A stretch of DNA of 64,000 nucleotides from Nematostella vectensis (GCF_932526225.1 NC_064042.1:1409001-1473000), one strand, 5' to 3'. Shown: positions 1 through 13,900, numbered from the stretch's first letter. Program-made: numbers and translations. The notes: generated by a model from the sequence alone, not told the origin.

Positions 1-1781
1 GAAAAACGCACGCAACTCTGCCAACCAATGATGGGGTGAGGGTTAAGTGCATTTTGGTTGAGTCAGGAAAGGGAACAGGTATCAAAAGCAAGGATTTAAA
101 GTGCTTATAATCAAAAAGTGCAGTGCCAGAGAGTGCCCAGTGCGTGAGGTCTCTGACCTACTAACATGAACGAACAACTTCCCTGGACCGACTTTAACGT
201 TCTTGCGATCAAACTAGAAGGGAAAAAAGTTAGTTGGTAAACTGAGAGGTCTTGATCCGCGGAATAGAGGATATAAAGAGGCCAAATCTTGAAAAGATGT
301 GTCGGCCGTGCATTAGGTTGACACGTCTCTTATAAGGCGATGCGCGCTCTTGTGGCCGGCAATACTAGGCCTTTTAAATTGTAACCAATTTTAACATGTC
401 AGAAGTACGCTTCAAACATCGTTATCACTTTACTCAAAACACAAGATGACCATGTTAGCGCGCGCTGCACTGTAAACCGCGAGATCAAATTACTGACAGT
501 ATTGTCAATTTCGTCCTTTCACCAAGTCTATCTCCCACCCCACTTCCCTCAAAAAACTACTGTCACGCTGCGAACCCTCTTCACCAGACAACCCTATGAA
601 GACATGAGCTATCAGATACGGAGAGCAAAAGCCAGAGTACAAAATTTATTTATCCTAGACATACAGGAGCTGGGATGGCCTGTCTGTATTACCACTAGCC
701 AAGAAAAAATGAGAGACCAGAGCACCGTGTCGAAACCCGCATTTGGTTCATGGCACATCAGCAAGAAAGCTACAGTTTTTCAAATCTTTTATTTGTTTTC
801 GATCACTTATTCGATAGTCATGAAGTGTTGCGGGTTACGACAGAATAGGTACATATAGAGAGTAGTTATTATAGACATAAGTAAATTCTCTCGTTTTTAA
901 AAACATCTTTTCCTCTTTGCAAACAATCAACACTAATCCTACAAAATTGTGTGACAATTTATTAAACAGCTACAATAAAGTATTGGTCCTTGAAGGTGGT
1001 ACTATATAGTCTAAAACTTTCAGTTAACTTCTGACTTCTACATCGTATGTTTTGTAAGAACTTTTGTAAGATTTGTTTTGTAAGAACTTTTGTAAGATTT
1101 GTAAGAAATCGATAAATAAACTCTCAAGCAAATACAATACAGTCAACTCTCGGCTTATGTACACCGCTTATAAAGGAGTGACTGCTTAAATGAGCGAAAG
1201 CCTTTTTGACTGTGTGCATTAGCCGAAGGTCATTGTAAATTCACCCAAGAGGACTGCATTGGGCCAACTAACCAATTATGCTCAGGTTGTGAATTATCCC
1301 CAGTTAGCCAAAGGGGTGATTTCCCTAGGTAAGGTGTTTAAGTCATTGCGGGAGCAAGTGAGATAACCTTCTTGCTATTTGTCATTGGCACACAGCAAAT
1401 GTGCATCAACCAACGGTTAGCGATGAACAGAACGAGAGAGTGATATAATTCCTGATGTGAAATAACTTAGCTACCTAGTCTGAACAAGAAGTATGCTCCG
1501 TAATATCCATAGGAAGGTTTCACCAAAGAAAATGCGAGAGTGCAAGGGTAGAGTGAGTTATAGTTACCCACTTAATCTAGACAAGTCGTTTGAAATATTC
1601 TTCAAGGAAAAGAGAGAAATAAGTAGCACGAGCGGTAAGTTTGAAATTCTCCTCGAAACAAAAAAGAGAGAGTAGAGATTAGTATGATTCTAGCAAGTTT
1701 TTTCCAGATTAGTTTTTTTTCCAGGCTAGTCTAGACAAGAAGTTTTATCCGGGTAAGATTTTCCAAAGTAGAATAAGGGAT
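1..1781. other. Region without a recognised gene
   Basis: I see no exon with recognisable protein similarity here. Short open frames at 502-858 and 1493-1675 have no family motif and no splice context. A small tandem duplication of about 33 bp, rich in TTTTGTAAGA, lies near 1050-1110. The rest is unremarkable AT-rich noncoding DNA. Confidence 0.6.
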
Positions 1782-1910
1782 AGCCTCATCCCCAGGCTAC
1801 TCTCTGTCAGCGCTCTGCGGATTCAAGATGGCGGACGCGAAGGCAAATCACGTTGTGACGTCACTAAAAAAGTTGGCTGCGCAGCATAAAAGATGCCTGG
1901 GAACGAGGCT
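1782..1910. mobile_element. Small inverted-repeat element (MITE) with TA target duplication
   Basis: The left end GCCTCATCCCCAGGC and the right end GCCTGGGAACGAGGC are inverted copies differing at two positions. Both are flanked by TA, as expected for a non-autonomous Tc1/mariner-type element. The 129-bp interior has no coding capacity but includes a palindromic TGACGTCA site and an AAGATGGCGG motif. Class assignment is inferred from ends and target site only. Confidence 0.65.
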
Positions 1911-2089
1911 AAATAAGTGAATATGTCTAGACGTAGCGTTAAGGCAGTGCATCGTCATCTGTCTACCGAATCACAGGTGAGTGATCTCAGTTGTCTCCAC
2001 CTCTACCTAGAAAATGGAGAAAGTAAGAGATAGAGTGAGCGTCTTACAGCGCAAAGAAGCTCAGAGAGCAAGTCAGATTTAGGCAAAAG

Positions 2090-2457
2090 AAGTTATCAAT
2101 ATTCTGCGAAATCTCGTCCAAGCAACAGCTAAATTGCCTTCTGGCTTCCGTCATTTGAATACTTGAAGCGATTTGATTGGCCAGCACTTGAATGGTTTCT
2201 ATTCACATTACCTCTCTGCAAGGCAATGGCCAATCAAAAAGCACCAAATGTAATTGGCTAATCAAAAAGCACCAAATATAATTGGCCAATCAAAAAGCAC
2301 CAAATATAATTGGCCAATCAAAAAGCACCAAATGTAATTGGCCAATCAAAAAGCACCAAATGTAATTCGGTTAGCTTGAATGACGGAAGCCAGAAAGCGA
2401 TTAAGCAGTTGTAAATTTATTGACGGGAGTACGCAGAATATTGAAATTCACAGTAAC
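2090..2457. mobile_element. MITE family A, copy 1, with internal 28-bp tandem amplification
   Basis: Long imperfect terminal inverted repeats contain TTCTGGCTTCCGTCATT on the left and AATGACGGAAGCCAGAA on the right. A second copy lies at about 19030-19275 and a degenerate one near 5937. Inside this copy a 28-bp unit containing GGCCAATCAAAAAGCACC is repeated five times (about 2227-2370); copy 2 has only one diverged version, so the amplification happened within this copy. Confidence 0.7.
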
Positions 2458-2702
2458 GAGTGCTATAGAGGGGAATTAGCATTGTTTATCAAGAGCATTA
2501 GAACTAGACGAGGAAGCCGTAATTTCTCTCATCACGCGTGTTTTATTGGGCCTTTATTTAGCACATGCGTTAGAGATTTACATGCAGTCAGAGTATTAAG
2601 CGTGATTAAGACAATTAGGGTTATCAACATTTAGCACTCCGTTATTTTGTTGCACAACATGGTTCTAAGTGAAGGCTCCTCCGATGGGAGGAAAAGCGTG
2701 AG

Positions 2703-2779
2703 CCTGCTAGTCGGCTCTCCAGCGGGTTTCCGAAAAATAGTAATTTTGGAATAAACCCACTGGAGAGTCGGCTAGTAGG
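2703..2779. repeat. Foldback inverted repeat
   Basis: The arms at 2703-2729 and 2753-2779 are 27 bp and differ at about four positions, separated by 23 bp. They could form a hairpin. No open frame is present. It may be a tiny foldback transposon remnant. Confidence 0.6.
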
Positions 2780-3284
2780 ATAGAAAAACGTAAATGAGGA
2801 ACTGAGTGTAAATGAGGAAGAGACAGGAGACTTTCAGCTTGATTATCGAATTGGATTTCGCATCTTACGAAAACAAATCTCTTGGTATTTTGCGAGTGTA
2901 TCGTTGTTAGCCTGATAGGAACCCTTAGATGAATTAGAGATCAACAAGAGATAACCAACTGTCATATCTGTCTTCTTACAAGAAGCGTCCTAGGAAAGCG
3001 TACCAAAAGCTTGACAGCGTTGCGTTACATAACGTCACCACGAGAATGACAAAATGGCGGCTGCTGAGTCATGCTGAGTAAGCATGCTTTCTCACTTACG
3101 TTCTCACTCCTCTGAGGGGAACACCACATTATTAAACTCGCCAGAGCTAAAACGTTTCCCCCGTTTAGTTGAGCGTTTGGGAGTTGGCGCCTTTACGGTA
3201 TAGGTGGCCGGTGGTGGGGGGAGTGATCTCTTTAGCACCAGGAAGACAAGAGGAAAGACAGAAGCGTAAGAAAGGGGATAAATT

Positions 3285-5442
3285 GTGAGAAGGGGAAAGG
3301 TTAACGTGTGAGAAGGGGAAAGGTTAACGTGTGAGAAGGGGAAAGGTTAACGTGTGAGAAGAGAAAAGAATAACGTGTAAGAAGGGAAAAGGTTAACGTG
3401 TGAGAAGGGGAAAGGTTAACGTGTGAGAAGGGGAAAGGTTAACGCGTGAGAAGGGGAAAGGTTAGCGTGTAAGAAGAGAAAAGGTTAACGTGTGAGAAGA
3501 GAAAAGGTTAACGTGTGAGAAGGGGAAAGGTTAACGTGTGAGAAGGGGAAAGGTTAACGTGTGAGAAGGGAAAAGTTAACGTGTGAGAAGAGAAAAGGTT
3601 AACGTGTGAGAAGAGAAAAGGTTAACGTGTGAGAAGGGGAAAGGTTAACATGTGAGAAGGGGAAAGGTTAACGTGTGAGAAGGGGAAAGCTTAACGTGTG
3701 AGAAGAGAAAAGGTTAACGTGTGAGAAGAGAAAAGGTTAACGTGTGAGAAGGGGAAAGGTTAACGTGTGAGAAGGGGAAAGGTTAACGTGTGAGAAGGGG
3801 AAAGGTTAACGTGTGAGAAGAGAAAAAGTTAACGTGTGAGAAGAGAAAAGCTTAACGTGTGAGAAGGGGAAAGGTTAACGTGTGAGAAGGGAAAAGTTAA
3901 CGTGTGAGAAGAGAAAAGGTTAACGTGTGAGAAGAGAAAAGGTTAACGTGTGAGAAGGGGAAAGGTTAACGTGTGAGAAGGGGAAAGGTTAACGTGTGAG
4001 AAGGGGAAAGGTTAACGTGTGAGAAGAGAAAAGGTTAACGTGTGAGAAGAGAAAAGCTTAACGTGTGAGAAGGGGAAAGGTTAACACGTGAGAAGGGGAA
4101 AGGTTAACGTGTGAGAAGGGGAAAGGCTAACGTGTAAGAAGGGGAAAGGTTAACGTGTAAGAAGGGGAAAGCTTAACGTGTAAGAAGGGGAAAGGTTAAC
4201 GTGTGAGAAGGGAAAAGGTTAACGTGTAAGAAGGGAAAAGGTTAACGTGTGAGAAGAGAAAAGGTTAACGTGTGAAAAGAGAAAAGGTTAACGTGTAAGA
4301 AGGGGAAATGTTAACGTGTGAGAAGGGGAAAGGTTAACGTGTGAGAAGGGGAAAGGTTAACGTGTGAGAAGGGGAAAGGTTAACGTGTGAGAAGGGGAAA
4401 GGTTAACGTGTAAGAAGGGGAAAGCTTAACGTGTGAGAAGGGGAAAGGTTAACGTGTGAGAAGGGGAAAGGTTAACGTGTGAGAAGGGGAAAGGTTAACG
4501 TGTGAGAAGGGGAAAGCTTAACGTGTGAGAAGGGGAAAGCTTAACGTGTGAGAAGGGGAAAGGTTAACGTGTGAGAAGGGGAAAGGTTAACGTGTAAGAA
4601 GGGGAAAGCTTAACGTGTGAGAAGGGGAAAGGTTAACGTGTGAGAAGGGGAAAGGTTAACGTGTGAGAAGGGGAAGGTTAACGTGTGAGAAAGGGAAAGG
4701 TTAACGTGTGAGAAGGGAAAAGGTTAACGTGTAAGAAGGGGAAAGGTTAACGTGTGAGAAGGGGAAAGCTTAACGTGTGAGAAGGGGAAAGGTTAACGTG
4801 TGAGAAGGGGAAAGGTTAACGTGTAAGAAGGGGAAGGTTAACGTGTGAGAAGAGAAAAGAATAACGTGTAAGAAGGGGAAAGGTTAACGTGTGAGACGGG
4901 GAAAGGTTAACGTGTAAGAAGACAAAAGAATAACGTGTAAGAAGGGGAAAGGTTAACGTGTAAGAAGGGGAAATGTTAACGTGTGAGAAGGGAAAAGGTT
5001 AATGCGTGAGAAGGGGAAAGGTTAACGCGTGAGAAGGGGAAAGGTTAACGTGTGAGAAGGGAAAAGGTTAACGTGTGAGAAGGGGAAAGGTTAACGCGTG
5101 AGAAGGGGAAAGGTTAACGTGTAAGAAGGGGAAAGCTTAACGTGTGAGAAGGGGAAAGGTTAACGTGTGAAAAGGGAAAAGGTTAACGTGTGAGAAGAGA
5201 AAAGGTTAACGTGTGAGAAGAGAAAAGGTTAACGTGTGAGAAGGGGAAAGGTTAACGTGTGAGAAGGGGAAATGTTAACGTGTGAGAAGGGGAAAGGTTA
5301 ACGCGTGAGAAGGGGAAAGGTTAACGTGTGAGAAGGGGAAAGGTGAACGTGTGAGAAGGGAAAAGGTTAACGCGTGAGAAGGGGAAAGGTTAACGTGTAA
5401 GAAGGGGAAAGGTTAACGTGTGAGAAGGGGAAAGGTTAACGT
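3285..5442. repeat. 21-bp minisatellite array, about 103 copies
   Basis: The unit reads GTGAGAAGGGGAAAGGTTAA plus C, with variants (AAGAGAAAA, GTAAGAAGG, AAAGCTTAA) spread in blocks, which suggests several rounds of block duplication. One strand is almost pure purine between the GTTAAC sites. It lies about 2.5 kb beyond the last recognised exon of the P4-ATPase gene, so whether it is transcribed is unclear. Confidence 0.95.
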
Positions 5443-6714
5443 ATAGATGGAAAGCAGAGGCAATGAAAAAGCGGGTTGGATGAAGGTTGCCAATTGGGTA
5501 CCCTTATGATACCAATGAATACACATGAATTACACAGGTATCCCAAATCTGATCCGATTCTGATATCGTACATATTGTTTATGTCATATAAGAGTCATGA
5601 ATATGAGGCAGCGACCACTACTACAATATGCATTTTATTCTAACCCGTATATAGTCAGTATGTGAGTATAACGAACAGAAAATAAATATTTTTAACGGTG
5701 TTTTTCTATATCGACCTGTTATCATAAGGAAGTAAAAAAAAAACGTTATTCTACTCCCTACCAAACCTAGCTGATTTCTTATTACAGTAAAAGAATAATT
5801 ATCAGGTTTGAAAGCGTTGGTCTCCTCTCTCGTAAAGGGACACATTTAAGAGTTAAAATAGTTGGTCGTTTTAATCCGGGTCGAATTACTGCGGTCTTCG
5901 ATATCTGGCAAACTCTCGCCCCCCTTTACCCAGCTACTAAATCGCCTTCCGCCTTCCGTAATTTAAACTTAATATTTCACTGAGTGCTCTATTCAGCAGC
6001 TGGTGGCAAGATGGAGGGATCGAAAGCCATTCAAGAGTTGGCCAATTATAAAGCTTCATTTGCTTTGATTGGTATAGCTGGTTTAGGAGTTGGAAATCTT
6101 TGGCAAGAGTTAGCATAACACTGAAAACCGCAGCAATTTTAATGAAACAAAATTCACTGCTAAATGATGCTAAAGGGTGTAGCCTTGATACCTAATAAGA
6201 AAATATTTTGACAGCCGTCTTGGATTTTATTGTTATCCTTGAATGTAATTCTACCCAGACCTGACCTCAGCTAGACAACCAAGGGAGCGTTCGGCTCAAC
6301 ATTTCCTGACATGGAAGTAGAGCTAGTGTGCAAGGGGGAGTTGTAATCCAGTGAGCCAATCAGAGCAAAGCAAAGCCCTCTGGCGGGAAGCTGTGGGAGG
6401 AACAATGGGGTGATGAGAGGTGGCATGGGCACTAGATGGCGCTGAACCAATCAGTGAAGGTGTATGGGCTTCACGCAATGGCAGTGATTCACTAAAATTG
6501 ACCAATCAGCAAAAGCGCACAAGAGTTCACACAAGAGCTTTCGCACAAAAAAAAAAATAAGGAAATGGGAGTAAAAGCGTATTCTCCAATCCGTAAGATT
6601 ATAATTCACCAAAACACACACAAGTAACTGAAGGAAAGAGAAAAAAGTAAAGAGATTGATGAAGGTGAATTAGTAAAAGACTAACATCAGCTTGATCGGA
6701 TATAAATGCCTCGT
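5443..6714. other. Noncoding region with a degenerate MITE family A copy
   Basis: Around 5937-6130 the sequence shares the ACTAAATCGCCTTC...CTTCCGTAATTT end with family A elements at 2.1 and 19.1 kb, and GAAAACCGCAG near 6123 matches the flank of copy 2. The remainder shows no gene; short minus-strand frames at 5621-5845 and 6323-6505 have no recognisable domain. Confidence 0.4.
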
Positions 6715-7020
6715 AGTCTGTGAGCGGCCTTAGCAACATGGGCGTGGTTGTGTTGTCCCGGCTGATTACCTTGCGTTGCTTACCTTGCCATCACTGAGGG
6801 TTCTTAGTAACATGCGCATACCTACTAACATTGTTGTTGTTACCGTGTCATGTCCGAGCTGCCTTGAGTAGGGTTATCTTGTCTCTTGTGAGCGGCCTTA
6901 GCAACATGGTTGTGTTTTCATGTCACGTGATATGTCTTAGTAACATGAGTAGGGTTATCTTGTCACGTGTGTGTCACGTGTAGCAACATAGGTGTGGATA
7001 TCTTGTCACGTGTGATTTGC
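6715..7020. repeat. Degenerate repeat with GCAACATGG and TCACGTG motifs
   Basis: The phrase GCGGCCTTAGCAACATGG and variants recur at about 6722, 6893 and 6940. GTCACGTG, an E-box palindrome, recurs at about 6922, 6963, 6972 and 7004. The units are irregular in length. No coding potential is evident. Confidence 0.5.
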
Positions 7021-7255
7021 CTCAGTTCCATGGGTGTGATTATCAGTTACGACTTATTCCCTTATCGTCGAAATACCTTTTGTTATATTTTAAATATCAC
7101 ATTTAGCATCTATATTTTTTCTATTGACGTCTTACATATGGCACGAGTTCATAGGGGTTGAAGCATAATATCCCTTTTATATTGACCATATACCAAGTTA
7201 AACTAGACCACCTTTTTCAGGTGTTTTTAACACCGAGTCGAGGAGAAACGGCGTT

Positions 7256-7261
7256 TTTATT
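7256..7261 (-). terminator. Possible polyadenylation signal for the P4-ATPase gene
   Basis: AATAAA on the minus strand, about 0.7 kb past the last recognised coding exon. It is only a hexamer match, so the assignment is weak. Confidence 0.25.
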
Positions 7262-7948
7262 TTATGTGTGTTATTTTACTTACAAGCTGGTTTACAGTAA
7301 CTAATTCAATCATTCTTAATTTTTACGGCTCTATTTTAAACTTCCACCATTTAGAATATCAGTAACGTGAGCTCAAAATTGATTATTAGAATGACACATT
7401 TAAAGACATTAGCGGACGAAATACAAATCATTAAGCAAGTTAAAGGCTTTTAATATCCAAATAGCTTTTTTGCTCTCCAAGCTCACATATAATGCAGAAT
7501 ACACCAGAAAGCCCATCTGTTGAACTCCTATTACCATGATACTCACCCCAACCCCCCCCCCCCCCCCAAATCACTCTCTCCGAGCTAGTTTAAATAACTT
7601 TGAACATTTCCCTCTGGCACCCCACCCCCACACCGCAAATTAGACTTCGGATAAACGTAAGAACCTGGGAACTTTGTTTAATTCCGCTACATATAAAATC
7701 CCTTTATGCTTTTATGTGACGTAATTCTATAAGTGATTATCAGATGGTACTTGGAAATCAGTTTGGGCGAGTTCATTGTATTTAACACTTTTTCAGCCAT
7801 CCCCTACCCGTATACCATTGACAATCCATGGTACCTTATCCCAGCGTACTTCGCACAGTTCCCAGGGTAACCCCAGTCCCCTACCTCACTTACATACACA
7901 TATCTAGAGTCAGTATCTATTATACCCCCAGGGTTGGCTTCACCTTAC

Positions 7949-10900
7949 CTGCGCTTTTTGAGTTTCCGTGGGGAAGAGATGCCGGCCTATGATCATGCCG
8001 AATACGTCCGGTAAAAGCGATATGAGGATGAGAAGAAGCAGTCCAAGCCACACAACGCCTTCATTGAATAAAGTGAAAAATACTTGGTACATGTCGATGG
8101 AGACTTGGTCGCCGAAAGTGGTTTGAAAACTTTCCCTGAAAAGGCAAGACTAGAGGTAAGCGAAATAATGCCGACGGAATATGGTTCGGTTATGACGTCT
8201 AAAGATATTTGAAAAACTGCTAAAACATGCAATATATGAGAGAAGAAGGGTTTCGATTCTTAAAAAGCGAGAAACAAGAGTTGAAACTTTTCTAGTTTTA
8301 AAAGTAAACATGCGAGGAAAGTTCTCATTCTGACATACTACTAGACGTAATATGGGAGTCCTTGCCCCAACTTTGTTACTGTCTTTGTTCAATATTAAAA
8401 GAAAATAAAGTAAAGAAATCTAGGAACAAAGTGTTATACTTTATAACAACGAATTAAATAAAACCTTCCTCAGTTCAGTCGGTGGAAATGGATGCTTTCT
8501 TGGTATTTTGCTATCATGACAAAATGGCGGGACTCGAGGGAGGCTCTTACCACTTGGACGAATTGAATACAATAGCGAACAGGAAGAATGTCAAGATGGA
8601 GCCCCACGTGACCACATGCGTCAGCCACGTCCAGTAATGCGTGACTAACGCAAGCTGAAACACAAGGCGTCACGCAATGAGCAATTTTGGTCAGGCAATT
8701 AACGCGAAAACAGCGCACATATCCACAAAACAAAAGGAAAGGCAAACCACTTCACAACACCTCCAAACATGATGATCAAACAAGCCAGCATGACTGGGCC
8801 AGTAATATTGGCTGGTACTAACTTCACGGGGATTTGTGTGTCACAGAACTAAATCAAGTGAGAAGCTTACCTTAAGATTACTAACTATAACACAAACAGC
8901 GAAGACGAACGTCCCAAAAGACCATATACCGACGTTCTGTAGAATAGAAATAGGTTTAAGCAAATCTATTGAAGGGAAATTCACACTCTTTGAAGTTGTT
9001 TAAAATAATCTGTTTCTTATAAGTGTTAATATACTAAAACTTGAAACTTACAATTGAACCAAAGAGATCTCCTTGGAACATCAGATACCCCCCGAAGAAG
9101 AAAACTAGCGCATGCCAATATCCTGCAAAAGAGGAGCAAACGGAGTAAAAAAAGAGAGCAGAAGAAGTACACAAGGGACTCACAAAAAGTATAAAGGTCT
9201 TAATCGCGGTGAAAAGTTTTATAGACGGCCATCTTGAGTCTTTTTTCCGTCCCCCCCCCCCCCCCCCCCAACACCTTTCTCCCGTTTTTTAAAAAAGGTT
9301 AAGCTTGCCAGGGTGATGGAGTGTCCCGTTGCTCTTGTGAGTACTTACCAGATGCGACCCAGCATATAAACTGGACCCAAGAGAGGCGGCTGTTTTTGGC
9401 AACATCTCTGTAAGTAAAATAAAAGAGCAAGTGGTGAGTTGTGAGACATTAAACTAATTAACTAGAGGTACCGCTGATACAGGTTAGGGCTAGAGCTATG
9501 ACTGCCAAAGCCGTAAATGGAACACTTGCCCACGAGTGGAATGGGGAGTGGCTCAGCTAATTGTCTGATTTTGGTCTGTGCAAATACCCATTACCATAAT
9601 GGTTACGGTGTAAATCGTTTTGATGACTCTTTAGAAAATGTTTGTATAGATCTATTGATTTCTTTCTGGTAAAGATTGGTGTAAATCTGTTGTCTACTTA
9701 CTGGGAAAGATGGGTATAGATCTTTTGATTACTTATTGGTAAAGACTAGATCTGATTACTTAATGGTAAAGACTAGATCTGATTACTTAATGGTAAAGAC
9801 TAGGTCTGATTACTTAATGGTAAAGACTAGGTCTGATTACTTACTGGTAAAGACTAGGTCTGATTACTTACTAGTAAAGACTAGGTCTGATTACTTACTG
9901 GTAAAGACTAGGTCTGATTACTTACTGGTAAAGACTAGGTCTGATTACTTACTGGTAAAGACTAGGTCTGATTACTTACTGGTAAAGACTAGGTCTGATT
10001 ACTTACTGGTAAAGACTAGGTCTGATTACTTACTAGTAAAGACTAGGTCTGATTACTTACTAGTAAAGACTAGGTCTGATTACTTACTGGTAAAGACTAG
10101 GTCTGATTACTTACTGGTAAAGACTAGGTCTGATTACTTAATGGTAAAGACTAGGTCTGATTACTTAATGGTAAAGACTAGGTCTGATTACTTACTGGTA
10201 AAGACTAGGTCTGATTACTTACTGGTAAAGACTAGGTCTGATTACTTACTAGTAAAGACTAGGTCTGATTACTTACTGGTAAAGACTAGGTCTGATTACT
10301 TACTGGTAAAGACTAGGTCTGATTACTTACTGGTAAAGACTAGGTCTGATTACTTACTGGTAAAGACTAGGTCTGATTACTTACTGGTAAAGACTAGGTC
10401 TGATTACTTACTAGTAAAGACTAGGTCTGATTACTTACTGGTAAAGACTAGGTCTGATTACTTACTGGTAAAGACTAGGTCTGATTACTTACTGGTAAAG
10501 ACTAGGTCTGATTACTTACTGGTAAAGACTAGGTCTGATTACTTACTGGTAAAGACTAGGTCTGATTACTTACTGGTAAAGACTAGGTCTGATTACTTAC
10601 TGATAAAGACTAGGTCTGATTACTTACTGGTAAAGACTAGGTCTGATTACTTACTAGTAAAGACTAGGTCTGATTACTTACTAGTAAAGACTAGGTCTGA
10701 TTACTTACTGGTAAAGACTAGGTCTGATTACTTACTGGTAAAGACTAGGTCTGATTACTTAATGGTAAAGACTAGGTCTGATTACTTAATGGTGAAGACT
10801 AGGTCTGATTACTTACTGGTAAAGACTAGGTCTGATTACTTACTGGTAAAGACTAGGTCTGATTACTTACTAGTAAAGACTAGGTCTGATTACTTACTGG

Positions 10901-13900
10901 TAAAGACTAGGTCTGATTACTTACTGGTAAAGACTAGGTCTGATTACTTACTGGTAAAGACTAGGTCTGATTACTTACTGGTAAAGACTAGGTCTGATTA
11001 CTTACTGGTAAAGACTAGGTCTGATTACTTACTAGTAAAGACTAGGTCTGATTACTTACTAGTAAAGACTAGGTCTGATTACTTACTGGTAAAGACTAGG
11101 TCTGATTACTTACTGGTAAAGACTAGGTCTGATTACTTACTGGTAAAGACTAGGTCTGATTACTTACTGGTAAAGACTAGGTCTGATTACTTACTGGTAA
11201 AGACTAGGTCTGATTACTTACTGGTAAAGACTAGGTCTGATTACTTACTGGTAAAGAGTAGGTCTGATTACTTACTGGTAAAGACTAGGTCTGATTACTT
11301 ACTGGTAAAGACTAGGTCTGATTACTTACTGGTAAAGACTAGGTCTGATTACTTACTGGTAAAGACTAGGTCTGATTACTTACTGGTAAAGACTAGGTCT
11401 GATTACTTACTAGTAAAGACTAGGTCTGATTACTTACTGGTAAAGACTAGGTCTGATTACTTACTAGTAAAGACTAGGTCTGATTACTTACTAGTAAAGA
11501 CTAGGTCTGATTACTTACTGGTAAAGACTAGGTCTGATTACTTACTGGTAAAGGCTAGGTCTGATTACTTACTGGTAAAGACTAGGTCTGATTACTTACT
11601 AGTAAAGACTAGGTCTGATTACTTAATGGTAAAGACTGATTACTTACTAGTAAAGACTAGGTCTGATTACTTAATGGTAAAGACTAGGTCTGATTACTTA
11701 ATGGTAAAGACTAGGTCTGATTACTTACTGGTAAAGACTAGGTCTGATTACTTACTGGTAAAGACTAGGTCTGATTACTTACTGGTAAAGACTAGGTCTG
11801 CCCTGGAGAATGTCCCCGCCAATATGCTGCTCAAAAATGCCGAAAATGAGGATTGGAAGCGAAGTGAAGAAGATGTTGTAACAAGTCAATAAAAAACCAT
11901 GGTACAGCGGCTGCAAGACAAAAACAAATAAATAAATTAATTATTAAACATGACAAAAAAGCGTGCAAAATAAATAAGCTTAGTCATCTAGGACATGAAC
12001 GTGAAAACGTCGAGTGAATAAACTGACCTGACGTCAAAGGCTATTTTAGTGCATATATAACTCACCTGGCCCGAAAAAGCATTGAAGAAGGCGTATATAA
12101 ATTGCGGAGTGATAAAACACACATTCTGAAAAAAAATAATAACAACAAGAACAGTGGTTAACTAGTCCAAAAGACCAGTAGCCATTTTGTCAAACCAGCA
12201 GCTATAATACAGCTACAATCCTCAACAAAAGTAAGTGGGACACTTCCCATACGAACAACCGCCAACCCTCTCCCCCCGATTAATATTGGTTAGAGCCGAT
12301 TTTTCAGCTCAAAACACAAGCAGTAGCAAGGTGATCATTTGCCCTCCAACATTGAGGAAGGGGGAGGGAAAGTGTCCCATTAGTTTTGTAAAAGATTGTC
12401 TCAGAAGTGGAATGATTGGAATTCGTCACACTTATCATCGATTTCTTAAAATGTATTCTCTTTATTCGCATACCCTAATGAAAGTTTTTCAATCTATTAA
12501 TTATTCGAGCTTGAAGTAAAGATGTTGACGTCCCCAGAAAATACTTTTGGGATATCTATGCGCTATTTGGAATATTTTATTTAATCAATTTGAATTAAAT
12601 GAAGGTGCGCTAGGATATTTGCAGACTATAATTTTGTAAAACATAAAATTTATTTGATGTTGCCAAAGAGACTGTCTATATATCGTGTCGATTGTCTCCA
12701 TTTGCAAAAGCAGCCATCCCTTGGAGAATTTAGCCGAAAAACACCGCTTTTATGGCAAATTTAGGTAATAAATACAGGCATAGAGACTAAAAAGATCATC
12801 GCCTAATAAGTATTTCCCAATTAAACAATAAATAACAAATCGACTAAAGAAAGTGATAAATAGGCGGTTAATCTGTTGTAGAAAACATGAGAGCCTCGTC
12901 TCATTTCATTTTCAATGTACATCACAACAAGTGTTTATACATTTAGCATGGCGGTACAAAAAAGCGGGTGTGGACCGTGTACGGTCTACCATATTTAAAA
13001 AAATATTATTCCCACTCATGGTAGCCGGATTTCTTCAATCATTCGTCCATTCTATTACCATCACAAAGCTATTTAGGTATATGAAGCTTACAAATGATTT
13101 GAAATATATAATAGGGCTTTTTTGATCGGTCAACCGTGGTAGACCGTTTATATAAAAATGAACTTCCTTTTTATCTTAGTAAAACGACGGTCAACCATCT
13201 ACCATGAGCTCTCTCTCCAAAATGCCAACCCTCATTCAAACAAAACTAGTGTCAATTTATGAGCTTGAATCTCAAGTTGTTACTGTATTATTTTAGAGTT
13301 CGAATTTCTTTCGTAAGGCATTTTTTTAAACAATTTTAAAATGGTTATCCGTTGGAGTTAATCGTTGAGCCTCATAAGCAAGAACAGAAGACGTAGTCTG
13401 TAGCCGTCAATTTTAGCGAATGCTCCACAGAAAAAGCATTGCATACACTTTGCTTGAACTCTTCAAGCATAACTGTGTGTCAAAGTGTCAGATATTTAGC
13501 AAAACTATTGTAAAACAGATGAATTTATTGAACTGACTTTCTCCCCGAGACAAGCTTGCGTGACTAAATTTGTAGTGAAAATCTCTCACGTAATAAATTC
13601 TTCATAGACGGTATTTCTTATATGAAGAAACAGATGAGATTGTTAACAATAAAAAATAGTCGTCTCTAAAGCTTCTGTCCATTTTTACGCGCGATCCTGG
13701 CACGATAATTGTATGTGTTTTATTTTGACGTTCGCATAGTTGTATCATCTTTGCGTTATCAACGATAGTGTTTCCTGTTCCAGGACCTGTCAATCACTTG
13801 CTCAGACAATCCTCAACAAAAGTAAGTGGGACACTTCCCATACGAACAACCGCCAACCCTCTCCCGCAGATTAATATTGGTTAGAGGCGATTTTTCAGCT

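Noticed and set aside
1829-1870. AAGATGGCGG plus TGACGTCA as a gene promoter or first exon
   Set aside because: The motifs lie inside a small inverted-repeat element and no downstream exon follows.
3285-5442. Possible CRISPR-like array
   Set aside because: Repeats are contiguous without spacers; this is a eukaryotic minisatellite. The same applies to every other array in the window.
9736-11892. 718-residue plus-strand open frame of a repeated nonapeptide (VKTRSDYLL)
   Set aside because: It is the antisense reading of the 27-bp intron array; 27 is a multiple of three and the unit lacks a stop, so an open frame is unavoidable. The only non-repeat part is antisense to exon 32.
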